A stretch of 64,000 bases of DNA from WHSW01 sp963767475 (GTDB lineage: Bacteria > Actinomycetota > Thermoleophilia > Solirubrobacterales > 70-9): the NCBI GenBank assembly GCA_963767475.1, contig CAVYEI010000003.1, positions 1,116,001-1,180,000 of the forward strand. Reading direction: 5' to 3'. Both the position numbers and the translations under genes were made by a program. Positions within the stretch are counted from its first letter, which is position 1; the number at the start of each line of letters is the position of its first letter. The notes under the pieces are model-generated. The model ran no database searches. It had not been told where the DNA came from and saw only the letters and a program-made list of their open reading frames with translations. Shown one piece after another: positions 41,424 to 50,671 of this stretch.

Positions 41424-42704
41424 ATGACCGAGATCCGAAACCTGCTTACGGTCCTCCGGCACCGCGAGTTCCGGCTCCTGTGGCTGGCGCAGACGCTGAG
41501 CGTGCTCGGCGACCGGATCGTCACCGTCGCCCTGGCGCTGTTCGTCGTCGACCTCACCGGGAGCGCCACCGACCTCGGCCTGGTGCTGGCCGCGCACACG
41601 GTGCCGCTCGTCGGCTTGATCCTGATCGGCGGCGTCTGGGCCGACCGTCTGCCCCGCCACCGGGTCGTCGTCGCAACCGACCTGGCGCGGTTTGCACTCC
41701 ACGGGCTGCTCGCGATCCTGATCTTCACCGGGGACGTGCAGATCTGGCAGGTGATCGCGATCGAGGCGGTGTTCGGGGTCGCGGAGGCGTTCTTCCGCCC
41801 GGCCTCCACGGCGCTGATCCCGCAGACGGTCCCCGAGGCCGAGATCCAGGAAGCGAACGCGCTGACGACGATGTCGAACAACGTCGGCGAGTTCGTCGGC
41901 CCGGCGCTGGCCACCGTTCTCGTCCTCGGCCTCGGAGCCGGGACGGCGTTCGCCGTCGACGCGGCCACCTTCCTCGTCAGCGCCGCGCTGATCATCCGCC
42001 TGCGCCCGCGGCGTCGCGAGCTCGAAGCCGAGGCGGTCGAGAGTCGCGGCTGGCGAGACGAGCTCCGCGACGGCTACCGCGAGGTCCGCGAGCGGACCTG
42101 GGTCTGGGCGACGCTGCTCTCCTTCTGCGTCGCGGTCTTCGTCGGCTTCGCGCCCTGGTACGTGCTCGGGCCGGTGGTCGCCGACACGCAGTACGGCGAC
42201 ATCGCCGTCTACGGCATCGTTGCCGCGGTGCTCGGGGCGGGGACGATCATCGGCTCGCTGATCGCGATCCGCTGGCGCCCTGCTCATCCGATGCGCCTGG
42301 CGATGGTCTGCGTCTGCGCCCTGCCGCTCGCCCAGATCGTCTACGCCGCGGGCGTCACCCCGGTGGTCATGTACCCGGCCAACCTGATCGCCGGAATCGG
42401 CCTGGCGCTGTTCGACGTCTGGTGGCTGACCGCGCTCGCCGAGCGAATACCTCCGGACAAGCTCTCGCGCGTGACCTCCTACGACTGGATGATCTCGCTC
42501 GGCCTGGTGCCGATCGGCTATCTGCTCGCCGGGCCCCTGGGGGAGGCGTTCGGAGCCGAGACGATGTTGATCCTGGGCTCGGCGATCGCCCTCGCCGCCG
42601 TCGCCGCCGGCCTGCTGCCCCGGGAGACGCGCATGCTGCGCCGGCTGGAGCCGGCCGACCAGCCGCTGGAGCTCGCCGAGCCCCGCCCGGCTCGCCCGGG
42701 CTGA
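41424..42704 (+). CDS. MFS transporter, DHA3/MFS_3 type
   Basis: 426 residues with about 12 transmembrane helices. The start FRLLWLAQTLSVLGDRIVTV and the loop GGVWADRLPRHRVVVATDLA are typical of the MFS_3/enterobactin-macrolide exporter branch. The middle loop lies around residues 195-220 (RPRRRELEAEAVESRGWRDE). Probably a drug or metabolite exporter driven by protons; the substrate is unknown. It stands alone. The stop codon TGA is immediately followed by the TGA (reverse) of the convergent gene: the palindrome TGATCA at 42702-42707 supplies both. Confidence 0.87.
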   Translation: MTEIRNLLTVLRHREFRLLWLAQTLSVLGDRIVTVALALFVVDLTGSATDLGLVLAAHTVPLVGLILIGGVWADRLPRHRVVVATDLARFALHGLLAILIFTGDVQIWQVIAIEAVFGVAEAFFRPASTALIPQTVPEAEIQEANALTTMSNNVGEFVGPALATVLVLGLGAGTAFAVDAATFLVSAALIIRLRPRRRELEAEAVESRGWRDELRDGYREVRERTWVWATLLSFCVAVFVGFAPWYVLGPVVADTQYGDIAVYGIVAAVLGAGTIIGSLIAIRWRPAHPMRLAMVCVCALPLAQIVYAAGVTPVVMYPANLIAGIGLALFDVWWLTALAERIPPDKLSRVTSYDWMISLGLVPIGYLLAGPLGEAFGAETMLILGSAIALAAVAAGLLPRETRMLRRLEPADQPLELAEPRPARPG

Positions 42705-43580
42705 TCAGTCCGTCCCCCCGTATTCGGGCTCCAGCCAGACGCGCTTCAGCCACGGCGGGGTGACGGCAAACTCGATCCCGGCGCTGTCGGCGGCGATCGG
42801 CTCCAGCGGGATCAGGCCGAGGCGGCGCGGGGTCGTGATGCGGTCGAACTCGGCGGGCTCAACGGTGCCGGCATGGCTGCCGCCGGCGACCGTGTAAGCG
42901 GCCTCGTCGGCGGGCTGCCAGCCCGAGCCGTAGCCGTAATGGGAGCTGGCGCGGACCTCGGCGGTGCCGTCGGCGTGGATGCGGAACTGGACGCTCTCCC
43001 AGTCATCGCGGTGGTAGGTGGGATGGCCGACCCGCTCGGAGACCTCCCGGATCGCGCCGCGGAGGAAGGTCGAGCCCTCGCCGGTGGCGCTTCCCGGGTA
43101 GTAGAGCCAGTACTGGACGTAGCGGTTGCCGGCCGCCGCGCCGGAGCAGTCGGCACCGGGGGTCTCCGAGCCGGGGCGGCAGTCGATCAGGTGGGTGAAC
43201 ACGGCGGCCGGCTCGCCGGTGAGCGAGCGCGCGACCCGGATCCCGTTGCGACCCTCGGCGCAGGCGTCCTCGCGGCAGTCTCGAAAGTCGACCGGCAGGG
43301 CGCTCATCCCGGGCTCGTAGCGGATCTGCGGCGCGGTCTCGGCGACCAACCCCGCGAGTTCGTCGCCGTAGGCGAGCACGAGGTCGCCGCCGCCGAGCGG
43401 CTCGCAATCGCCGGCGAGCTCGAGCGCGCAGACGATCCGGCCGCCGATCGCGCGCGCGAGCGCTGTACCCGGGAGGGCAATCCCGGCGAGCGCGCCGAGC
43501 GCGCCGACCACCAGCGCCAGCACCGCCAGCAGGCCGATCCACTCGACCGTGCTCTGCCCGCGCTCGCCATCGGCTGCCAT
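42705..43580 (-). CDS. Secreted protein with prepilin-like N-terminus and Vps62-like body
   Basis: 291 residues. The N-terminus MAADGERGQSTVEWIGLLAV has a Gly before a hydrophobic helix and Glu at position +5 of the mature form (G/QSTVE), which is the type IV/Flp prepilin-peptidase signature. After the helix the body is globular with several cysteines (CALELAGDCEPLGGG, DCREDACAEGRNG). Its YVQYWLYYPGS, HRDDWESVQFRIHADG and SSHYGYGSGW segments recall the Vps62/DUF946 family. No pilin cluster is adjacent. It might be a large pseudopilin displaying an adhesin or enzyme domain, but that is inference. Confidence 0.65.
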   Translation of the reverse strand: MAADGERGQSTVEWIGLLAVLALVVGALGALAGIALPGTALARAIGGRIVCALELAGDCEPLGGGDLVLAYGDELAGLVAETAPQIRYEPGMSALPVDFRDCREDACAEGRNGIRVARSLTGEPAAVFTHLIDCRPGSETPGADCSGAAAGNRYVQYWLYYPGSATGEGSTFLRGAIREVSERVGHPTYHRDDWESVQFRIHADGTAEVRASSHYGYGSGWQPADEAAYTVAGGSHAGTVEPAEFDRITTPRRLGLIPLEPIAADSAGIEFAVTPPWLKRVWLEPEYGGTD

Positions 43581-43653
43581 GCGCCGACGCTAGGTCGCAC
43601 GGGCGCGCGGGTGGTCCGCTGATCACGCCGAATATGCGGCGGGATCGAAGCGG

Positions 43654-43659
43654 TACAGT
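43654..43659 (+). promoter_or_regulatory. -10 element, leaderless
   Basis: TACAGT exactly 6 nt before the GTG at 43666. Confidence 0.6.
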
Positions 43660-43665
43660 CGCGCC

Positions 43666-43938
43666 GTGGCCGAGACGAACTGGGAGGGATTGCCGAAGAA
43701 GGAAGGGCGCGGTTGGCGCTTCTACCTGCTCGCGGTCGCCGGCCTCCTGCTGGCGATCCTGATCGTCCAGAACGCGCAGAAGGTGACCGTCGACTTCCTC
43801 TTCGTCGAGACGGAGACCCCGTTGATCATCGCCCTGGTGATCGCCGGCGGCCTCGGGGCGCTGATCGGCTGGGCGCTGCCACACGTACGCCGCAGCCGCC
43901 GCGCCGAGCGCGAGCTCGAGAAGCGCGACCAGCCCTAG
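43666..43938 (+). CDS. lapA: LapA-domain membrane protein (DUF1049)
   Basis: 90 residues from a GTG. It has two membrane helices (FYLLAVAGLLLAILIVQNAQ and PLIIALVIAGGLGALIGWAL) joined by KVTVDFLFVETETP. NAQKVTVDFLF is the LapA family hallmark. The C-terminus is basic and charged (RRSRRAERELEKRD). In E. coli LapA/LapB act in lipopolysaccharide control; in actinobacteria the role is not known. The gene ends in a palindrome overlapping the stop. Confidence 0.8.
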   Translation: MAETNWEGLPKKEGRGWRFYLLAVAGLLLAILIVQNAQKVTVDFLFVETETPLIIALVIAGGLGALIGWALPHVRRSRRAERELEKRDQP

Positions 43939-43950
43939 CTCAGCTGAGCT
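43937..43950. other. 14-bp perfect palindrome overlapping the lapA stop
   Basis: AGCTCAGCTGAGCT begins within the TAG of lapA. The following 240 nt to 44188 have no gene I can support and hold two GCATGCG copies about 17 nt apart and the upstream region of the LAL regulator (TAGGGT at 11 nt before its GTG). Confidence 0.4.
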
Positions 43951-44187
43951 TGGAGAGCGTCGCCACGAGGGCGGCGCGAATCCCGCGCCGGCGTCCGGCC
44001 GAGCGCGAGGGCCGGTGGTGAACCGGCGGCTGGTGCGACCTGGATGTCATGAGAATCGCCATTGATTTGTGCATGCGAGCGACCCTAGGCATGCGGATGG
44101 CGAAAAGCACCGGGTGATCACCTAGTTGTTGCGCGAGGCGGAGCCCATTGTGGTCGAGGCGCCGGTCTCCTAGGGTGTGGGTGTCTC

Positions 44188-46965
44188 GTGCTTGTGGGAA
44201 GGGAAGCCGAGTTGGACCGGATCGACGCGCTGCTGCATGGTGCGCGGTCGGGCAGCGGAGGCGCGCTTGTGCTGCGCGGCGAGCCCGGGATCGGCAAGAC
44301 GGCCCTGCTGGCGGCGGCCGCCGCGAGAGCGGACGAGATGATCGTCGCCAAGGCCTCGGGGGTCGAGTCGGAGGCCCAGTTGCCGTTCGCCGCCCTCACG
44401 GAGCTGGCCGCACCGATGCTCTCGGCACTCGACGAACTGCCCGAGCCGCAGGCGACGGCCGTTTCCTCGGCGCTCGCCCTGGCGCCGGGCGAAGGAGCGA
44501 TCAACGAGCGCCTGGCGATGTTCGCCGGCTTCCTCGGGATGATTCGCGTGACCGCTCGCGATCAGCCGCTGCTGATCGTCGTCGACGATGCCCACTGGCT
44601 TGACGGCCCGTCGGCGGAGTGCCTCGGCTACGCCGCCAGGCGCCTGGACGGCCTCGCTGCGGCGCTGCTGGTCGCCGCGCGGCTCGGCGAGGCGGACCCG
44701 TTCGCCGGGAGCGCAGCCGAGGAATTGCGGCTGACCGGCCTCGAACGGACGGACGCCCTGGAGCTGCTCTCCCCCGCCGATCTTGCGGCGCCGGTCGCCG
44801 AAACGGTGCTCGACCTCTCGCTCGGAAACCCGCTGGCACTGCTCGAGCTGCCGTCGATGCTCTCGGACGAGCAGCGCCAGGGCCTCGCCCCGATCGACCC
44901 GCCTCCCGCTCCGGGGGGAGCGCTCGGAGAGGCGCTCGAGCGCCGTGTGGCCGGCGCCGGGCGCGACGCCGGGGCGCTGCTGCTGGTCGCCGCAGCATCG
45001 TCGGACCGCCGATTGGTTCCGATGATCGCCGCCTGCCGCGACCTCGGGATTCCCGACCAGGCGCTCGAGCAGTGCGAGACCGCCGGCCTCCTGGACACAT
45101 CAGATGACGGCTTCCGGCTCGCCCATCCCCTGCTTCGCGGCGTCGTCTACGGAGGCGCGGCGCCCGCCGAGCGCCGGCGGGCGCACAGGGCGCTTGCCGA
45201 GCACGCTCCGCCCGATTCGCGAGCGTGGCATCTGGCAGCGGCGGCGATCGGACCCGACGAGGAGGTCGCGGTCGAGCTCGAGCGGGCGGCAGAGCACGCC
45301 GCCGGCCGCGGCGCCCACACGTCGGCGGCCGATGCGCTCGAGCGCGCCGCGCAGCTGAGCACCGAGGCTGCGGCGGAGTCCGGACGGCTGTTCGGAGCCG
45401 GCCTCGCGGCGGCGATGGGTGGCGCCTATGAGCGCGCCGCGGCGCTGCTCGAGCGGGCGGCCGCAACCGAGGACGAGCCGATGCGGATCCGAGCCCGGCA
45501 CCTGCTCGGGATGGTCACCCTGAACGGAGGAATCCGCAACGGGCTCGACAACCACCGGATGCTGACCGAGGAGGCGGAGCGGATCGCCGCGGTCGACCCG
45601 ACGATGGCGACGGTGCTCCACGCCGACGCCGGGGTCACCGCCACGGTCGTCGGACTCTGCGATCTCGTGCTCGCGTCGGCCGAGAGTGCGATCGCGGTCC
45701 TGCCCGAGGACGCGCCGGCCACAACCAGGTGCCGGGCGCATTCCATTCACGGCATGGGCCTGGCACTCAAGGGCCGCACGTCCGAGGCGGCCGAGGAGCT
45801 CGACCGGGCCGGGGCGTTACTGATCGAGGTCGAGCCGGTCTCGGCCGCGGCGCAATCGATCTCGTTCGCACTCATGGGGCGCCTGTGCACTGGAGGCGAG
45901 ACGCAGCTTCGCGAGGAGACGCGAGCGTTCGCGGAGTCGGCCCGTGCCAGCCGCTCGCTCGGCATCCTGCCCTGGTTTCAGCTTCAGTCCGCCGACGCCA
46001 GCTACCGGCTCGGCGATTGGGACGATGCCGAGGCCGAGGCCCGGGACTCGGTTGAGAACGCCGAGGTCTCCGGCCAGCTCGGCCCGCTGTCGATCGCGCT
46101 GATCATCCGAGCGCGGATCCACGCCGCCCGCGGGCGCGAACCGGCGGCTCGCGAGGACGCCCATCGAGGCGTCGAGATCGGCGATCCGGTCGCATTCGGC
46201 AGCCCGCGGCTGTGGTCGGCGGCCTGCCTTGGCTTCCTCGAGCTCGGCCTCGGCCGCGCCGCCGAGGCGGTCGAACATCTCGAGCAGGCCCGGGTCCTCG
46301 CGGAGATTTCCGGGCTCGAAGACCCGGTGATCGTGCCCTGGGCGCCCGATCTGATCGAGGCGTACGTTCGCTGCAGTCGCCGGGCCGAGGCGGAGGAGCT
46401 CACCGCCTCGCTCGATGCCCAGGCCGAGCGCACCGCCAATCCTCTCTCACTGGCGCTGGCCGCCCGCTGCCGCGGCCTGGTCGCCGGCGACGACTTCGGG
46501 CGGGAGTTCGAGCGCGCGCTCGAGCTCCATCACGGCGCCGGCCTGCCGTTCGAGCACGGCCGCACGCTGCTCGCATTCGGCTCGCGCCTTCACCGGGCGC
46601 GTCGCCGCGTCGTCGCTCGCGCGCAGCTGCGCGAAGCGCTGCAGATCTTCGACCGGCTCGGCGCCCCGCCGTGGAGTCAGCAGGCGCGCGACCAGCTGCG
46701 CGCCGCCGGGGCGCTGGAGCGACGGCGCTTCGGCCAACCCGACGAGCTCACCGCGCAGGAGGTCCGCGTCGCCCAGGCGGTCGCTCGTGGCGGCACCAAT
46801 CGCGAGGTCGCCACCGAGTTGTTCCTGAGCCCGAAGACGATCTCGTTTCACCTCGGCCGCGTCTATCGCAAGCTCGACATCCACTCCCGCGCCGAGCTCG
46901 CGACGCTGGTCGCCGAGGGTCGCCTCGAGGGCGAGTCGGCGGGCACGGGCGAGCGCCCGCGTTAG
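44188..46965 (+). CDS. LuxR-family regulator, LAL type
   Basis: 925 residues. It starts MLVGREAELDRIDALLHGAR, with Walker A LRGEPGIGKTALLAAAA and Walker B LLIVVDDAHWLDGPSAECLG. A long alanine-rich TPR-like region follows, and the HTH region is TAQEVRVAQAVARGGTNREV with SPKTISFHLGRVYRKLDIHS. It is the second LAL regulator in the window, at about the same length as the one at 1262, with a different HTH. The stop overlaps that of pntB by 4 nt. The regulated genes are not clear; the CAGGG-type motif of the first regulator is not found upstream. Confidence 0.9.
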   Translation: MLVGREAELDRIDALLHGARSGSGGALVLRGEPGIGKTALLAAAAARADEMIVAKASGVESEAQLPFAALTELAAPMLSALDELPEPQATAVSSALALAPGEGAINERLAMFAGFLGMIRVTARDQPLLIVVDDAHWLDGPSAECLGYAARRLDGLAAALLVAARLGEADPFAGSAAEELRLTGLERTDALELLSPADLAAPVAETVLDLSLGNPLALLELPSMLSDEQRQGLAPIDPPPAPGGALGEALERRVAGAGRDAGALLLVAAASSDRRLVPMIAACRDLGIPDQALEQCETAGLLDTSDDGFRLAHPLLRGVVYGGAAPAERRRAHRALAEHAPPDSRAWHLAAAAIGPDEEVAVELERAAEHAAGRGAHTSAADALERAAQLSTEAAAESGRLFGAGLAAAMGGAYERAAALLERAAATEDEPMRIRARHLLGMVTLNGGIRNGLDNHRMLTEEAERIAAVDPTMATVLHADAGVTATVVGLCDLVLASAESAIAVLPEDAPATTRCRAHSIHGMGLALKGRTSEAAEELDRAGALLIEVEPVSAAAQSISFALMGRLCTGGETQLREETRAFAESARASRSLGILPWFQLQSADASYRLGDWDDAEAEARDSVENAEVSGQLGPLSIALIIRARIHAARGREPAAREDAHRGVEIGDPVAFGSPRLWSAACLGFLELGLGRAAEAVEHLEQARVLAEISGLEDPVIVPWAPDLIEAYVRCSRRAEAEELTASLDAQAERTANPLSLALAARCRGLVAGDDFGREFERALELHHGAGLPFEHGRTLLAFGSRLHRARRRVVARAQLREALQIFDRLGAPPWSQQARDQLRAAGALERRRFGQPDELTAQEVRVAQAVARGGTNREVATELFLSPKTISFHLGRVYRKLDIHSRAELATLVAEGRLEGESAGTGERPR

Positions 46966-48374
46966 AGGTTCTCGATCTCGGCGGCGATGTCAGCCGCCGC
47001 CTTCTTCGCGTCGTCGAAGAGCATCGAGGTGTTCTCCTCGTAGAAGAGATCGTTGTCGATCCCGGCGAAGCCCGGCGACAGCGAGCGCTTGATCACGATC
47101 ACCTGTTGGGCCTCGGAGACCTCGATGATCGGCATCCCGGCGATCGGCGAGTCCGGGTCGTTCTTGGCCGCCGGGTTGGTGACGTCGTTGGCGCCGATCA
47201 CGACCGCGACGCTGGTGCGCGGCATCTCCGGGTTGATGTCGTCCATCTCGCGCAGCTTCTCGTAGGGGACGTCGGCCTCGGCGAGCAGCACGTTCATGTG
47301 CCCGGGCATGCGGCCGGCAACGGGGTGGATCGCGTAGTTGACCTCGACCCCGCGCTTTTCGAGCCCGTCGGCCATCTCCTTGACCGCGTGCTGAGCCTGG
47401 GCGACGGCGAGTCCGTAGCCGGGGACGATCACGACCGAGTCCGCGTAGGCGAGCTTGATCGCCGCGTCCTGGGCGCCGATCGAGACGTGCGGGCGCTCCT
47501 CGCCCGAGCCGGCCCCCGCCGCCGGGGCGCCGCCGAAGCCGGAGAAGAGGATGTTGGCGACCGAGCGGTTCATCGCCGTAGCCATCTCCATCGTCAGGAT
47601 CGTTCCCGAGGAGCCGACCAGGGTGCCGGCGACGATCAGGGCGACGTTGTCGAGCGAGAACCCGGCGGCCGCCGCCGAGAGACCGGTGGCCGCGTTCAGC
47701 AGCGAGATCACCACCGGCATGTCGGCTCCCCCGATCGGCAGTACGACCAGGTTGCCGAGCACCGCCGCGGCGATCAGCACGCCGATGAACAGGCCCTCGT
47801 AGCCGCTCAGATCGCCGTTGTTGGAGACCAGGACGATGCAGGCGACCAGGATCCCGATCAGCAGCACCGCGTTGATCACCTGCTGGCCCGGGATCGCCAG
47901 CGGCCGGGTCGAGATCAGGTCCTGGAGCTTGGCGAAGGCGACGTTCGAGCCCCAGAACGAGATCGAGCCGATCACCGCGGCGAACAGCACCGGGATCAGC
48001 TCGTCGAGCGGCACGTCGAGCGGTGCATGGCGGAACTCCGACCAGGCGATCAGCGCCACCGCGCCGCCGCCGACGCCGTTGTAGAGGGCGACCATCTGCG
48101 GCATCTCGGTCATCTGCACCCGCAGCGAGGCGACCACGCCGACCGCCGAGCCGACCGCCAGCCCGCCGATGATCACTCCCCAATTGCCGAGACCGTCGAG
48201 CAGCAGGGTGGTGATCACCGCGATCGCCATCCCGCCGGCGGCGATCAGGTTGCCGTTCTTGGCCGTCCTCGGGTGCGTGCCCTGCATCAGGCCGTAGATG
48301 AAGAGCGAGAAGGAGAGCGTGTAGAGCAGGACCGACGCGTCCCCGCCCGGCTCGAGCACGGCTAGGACGTTCAC
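46962..48374 (-). CDS. pntB: NAD(P) transhydrogenase subunit beta
   Basis: 470 residues. The first half is membrane-embedded with many helices, and includes GGMAIAVITTLLLDGLGNWG and MVALYNGVGGGAVALIAWSE. The C-terminal NADP-binding domain has SVVIVPGYGLAVAQAQHAV, YAIHPVAGRMPGHMNVLLAE and VAVVIGANDVTNPAAKNDPD. The enzyme couples proton influx to NADPH formation from NADH. It is the last gene in the order pntAA-pntAB-pntB, overlapping pntAB by 4 nt. Confidence 0.94.
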   Translation of the reverse strand: MNVLAVLEPGGDASVLLYTLSFSLFIYGLMQGTHPRTAKNGNLIAAGGMAIAVITTLLLDGLGNWGVIIGGLAVGSAVGVVASLRVQMTEMPQMVALYNGVGGGAVALIAWSEFRHAPLDVPLDELIPVLFAAVIGSISFWGSNVAFAKLQDLISTRPLAIPGQQVINAVLLIGILVACIVLVSNNGDLSGYEGLFIGVLIAAAVLGNLVVLPIGGADMPVVISLLNAATGLSAAAAGFSLDNVALIVAGTLVGSSGTILTMEMATAMNRSVANILFSGFGGAPAAGAGSGEERPHVSIGAQDAAIKLAYADSVVIVPGYGLAVAQAQHAVKEMADGLEKRGVEVNYAIHPVAGRMPGHMNVLLAEADVPYEKLREMDDINPEMPRTSVAVVIGANDVTNPAAKNDPDSPIAGMPIIEVSEAQQVIVIKRSLSPGFAGIDNDLFYEENTSMLFDDAKKAAADIAAEIENL

Positions 48375-48682
48375 GGCTTCGGCGCCTCTCCGTCAGCCGG
48401 GGGCTTCGGTTTCCGCACGAACATCCCGAGCATCCGGTCGGTGACCATGAATCCGCCGACGATGTTGATCGCGCCGAAGGCGATCGCGATGAATCCGATC
48501 AGCAGCTCGAGGAAGCCGTCGGCGACGCCGGCGACGATCAGGCCGCCGAGCATGACGATCCCGTGGATCGCGTTCGTCTGGCTCATCAGCGGTGTGTGCA
48601 GGGTCGTCGGCACCTTCGAGATCACGGCGAAGCCGACGAAGGCGGCGAGCACGAAGATCACCAGCTCGATCGCAAGGTCCAT
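48371..48682 (-). CDS. pntAB: NAD(P) transhydrogenase subunit alpha part 2 (membrane)
   Basis: 103 residues starting MDLAIELVIFVLAAFVGFAV. Three membrane helices contain HTPLMSQTNAIHGIVMLGGL, the conserved transhydrogenase loop. A short C-terminus with VRKPKPPADGEAPKP follows. It forms the proton channel with pntB. The split alpha subunit (pntAA plus pntAB) is the three-subunit form found in many bacteria. Confidence 0.93.
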   Translation of the reverse strand: MDLAIELVIFVLAAFVGFAVISKVPTTLHTPLMSQTNAIHGIVMLGGLIVAGVADGFLELLIGFIAIAFGAINIVGGFMVTDRMLGMFVRKPKPPADGEAPKP

Positions 48683-49800
48683 CAGGCGTCCCTCCCGGCA
48701 GCACGCTCGTTCTTGATCGCGCCCTCGTGCGTGAGGCAGGCGCCGGCAACGACCTCGTCGTCGAAGTCGAGGCTCAGGTTGCCCTCCTCGTCGAGCAGCA
48801 GGCCGAGCAGGTTCTCGATGTTCTTCGCGTACAGCTGCGAAGCGTGGGCGGCCATGTCGGAGGGCAGGTTGACCGGCGAGATCACCTTGACGCCGTTCTC
48901 GGAGACGACCGTCTTGCCGCCCTCGGTGAGCTCGCAGTTGCCGCCGGAGTCGCCGGCCAGGTCGACGATCACCGAGCCGGGAGCCATGTTGGCGACCGCC
49001 TGCTTGGTCAACAGGATCGGCGCTGCGCGGCCGGGGATCTGGGCGGTGGTGATGATCACGTCCTGGCGCGTCGCGTTCTCGGCCAGCGCCTCGCGCACCT
49101 GCTCGTTCTCCTCCTCGGTCAGCGGGCGGGCGTAGCCGCCCTCGTCCTCGGCGTCGGGGATGAAGTCGAGCTCGAGCGGGCGCCCGCCGAGCGAACCGAT
49201 CTGCTCCCAGGCGGCGCGGCGAATGTCGAAGCCGGTGACCACGGCGCCGAGGCGCTTCGCGGTCGCGATCGCCTGCAGGCCGGCGACGCCGGCGCCGAGC
49301 ACAAGCACCTTCGCCGGGGCCACCGTGCCCGCCGCGGTGGTCATCATCGGGAAGAAGCGGCCCGCCTCGCGGGCGGCGAGCAGGGTTGCGGCGTAGCCGG
49401 CGACGTTGGCCTGCGACGAGAGCGCGTCCATCGCCTGGGCGCGGGTGATCCGCGGGATCGCCTCCATCGCGAAGCTGGTCACGCCGGCGGCGGCGAGCGC
49501 CTTGTTGGTCTCGGCGGAGGTCAGCGGCGCCAGATGGCCGACCACGACCTGGCCCTGGTGGAGCTTGGCGATCTCCTCCGCCGTCGGAACCGCGACGTGG
49601 ACGACGACGTCGGCGCCCCAGGGCTCGCCGATCTCGGCGCCCGCCTCGGTGTACTCGGAGTCGGGGTGGCCCGATCCTTCGCCGGCCCCGGCTTCGACGA
49701 CGACGTCGATGCCCTTCTCGGCGAGCGCGGCGACGACCGCCGGGATCAGCGCGACCCGGCGCTCGGACTGCGCGGTTTCTTTGGGGACCCCGACCTTCAT
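48682..49800 (-). CDS. pntAA: NAD(P) transhydrogenase subunit alpha part 1 (NAD-binding)
   Basis: 372 residues, beginning MKVGVPKETAQSERRVALIP. The alanine-dehydrogenase-like fold contains GQVVVGHLAPLTSAETN, TRAQAMDALSSQANVAGYAA and a Rossmann motif in VLVLGAGVAGLQAIATAKRL. RQDVIITTAQIPGRAAPIL and VIVDLAGDSGGNCELTEGG complete the domain. It is cytosolic and binds NADH. It heads the operon and overlaps pntAB by 1 nt. Confidence 0.94.
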   Translation of the reverse strand: MKVGVPKETAQSERRVALIPAVVAALAEKGIDVVVEAGAGEGSGHPDSEYTEAGAEIGEPWGADVVVHVAVPTAEEIAKLHQGQVVVGHLAPLTSAETNKALAAAGVTSFAMEAIPRITRAQAMDALSSQANVAGYAATLLAAREAGRFFPMMTTAAGTVAPAKVLVLGAGVAGLQAIATAKRLGAVVTGFDIRRAAWEQIGSLGGRPLELDFIPDAEDEGGYARPLTEEENEQVREALAENATRQDVIITTAQIPGRAAPILLTKQAVANMAPGSVIVDLAGDSGGNCELTEGGKTVVSENGVKVISPVNLPSDMAAHASQLYAKNIENLLGLLLDEEGNLSLDFDDEVVAGACLTHEGAIKNERAAGRDA

Positions 49801-49903
49801 CCAGAGAGGCTCAAAAGCCGGGGGAGCCTAACGGAATATGCCGGCTCAACGGCGCCGGTAGTCGGCTTCGGCCTTCGGCCTCCGCCTCCCATGCGTTTCG
49901 GAC

Positions 49904-49909
49904 TATGTT
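49904..49909 (+). promoter_or_regulatory. -10 element, leaderless
   Basis: TATGTT exactly 6 nt before the ATG at 49916. Confidence 0.6.
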
Positions 49910-49915
49910 CAGGCC

Positions 49916-50596
49916 ATGAACGCTCCCGAGTCCGGCCCACGCGCCCGTTCGGCGCCCGAGCTCAAGGCGCAGATCGAGGTCGAGCGCCTCGGCCGGCCGT
50001 TCCTCGTTTACCGCGACGCCGACGACGAGCAGCAGCTGCTGGTGATCGGCGAGCAGGTCGATTCGCTCTGGGTCGGGCGCAGCGACTCCGCCGATCTCAA
50101 CCTCTCCTGGGACGAGGAGATCTCCAGCCTTCACGCCCAGCTCGAGATGGTCGGGCTCGAATGCACACTGGTCGACGACGGGCTCTCGCGAAACGGCTCC
50201 TTCGTCAACGGCGAGCGGGTCAGCGGCAGGCGCCGTCTGCGCGACGGCGACACGCTGCGCTTCGGCAAGACCGGGGTGATCTACCGGGCGCCGGGCTCCA
50301 GCGGCTCGGAGACCGTGCTCTCCGGCGACGCGCTCACCGCGGCCGGTGTCTCCCCGGCCCAGAAGCGGGTCCTGGTCGCGCTCTGCCGCCCGTTCAAGCA
50401 GGGCTCCTCCTTCGCCACCCCGGCGACCAACGGCCAGATCGGCGAGGAGCTCCACCTCAGCGTCGACGCGGTCAAGACCCACCTCCGCGCCCTGTTCGAG
50501 AAGTTCGGAGTCGAAGAGCTGCCCCAGAACCAGAAGCGGGTGGCGCTGGTCGAGCGGGCGCTGCAGAGCGGCTTGGTCACAGAGCGCGAGCTCTGA
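49916..50596 (+). CDS. FHA-domain protein with C-terminal helix-turn-helix
   Basis: 226 residues. The FHA phosphothreonine-binding fold is visible at SLWVGRSDSADLNLSWDEEI, SSLHAQLEMVG, LSRNGSFVNGERVSG and RRRLRDGDTLRFGK. The C-terminal ~85 residues (GVSPAQKRVLVALCRPFKQG, TNGQIGEELHLSVDAVKTHL and RALFEKFGVEELPQNQKRV) look like a LuxR/winged HTH. It could be a transcription factor that responds to Ser/Thr phosphorylation. A kinase gene lies convergently just downstream (50672-52741), which is a natural partner by location. Confidence 0.83.
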   Translation: MNAPESGPRARSAPELKAQIEVERLGRPFLVYRDADDEQQLLVIGEQVDSLWVGRSDSADLNLSWDEEISSLHAQLEMVGLECTLVDDGLSRNGSFVNGERVSGRRRLRDGDTLRFGKTGVIYRAPGSSGSETVLSGDALTAAGVSPAQKRVLVALCRPFKQGSSFATPATNGQIGEELHLSVDAVKTHLRALFEKFGVEELPQNQKRVALVERALQSGLVTEREL

Positions 50597-50614
50597 CCGG
50601 CAATCGCGTTCGCT

Positions 50615-50650
50615 GGAGGATTGTGGGTCCCATGGGTACCCAAATCCTCC
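50615..50650. terminator. Bidirectional hairpin between FHA and kinase genes
   Basis: GGAGGATT (50615-50622) with TGGGT (50624-50628) pairs with ACCCA (50638-50642) and AATCCTCC (50643-50650), leaving a single bulged G. It lies between the convergent FHA gene and the kinase gene and can act in both directions. Confidence 0.7.
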
Positions 50651-50671
50651 ACCGAGAGAGTGAAGGTGGGG

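Noticed and set aside
41370..42287. Long antisense open frames opposite the MFS gene and elsewhere (for example 2151-2828, 14535-15269, 35340-36431 opposite strands)
   Set aside because: High GC lowers stop frequency; these have no family motifs, no start signal and mirror the codon bias of the gene on the other strand.
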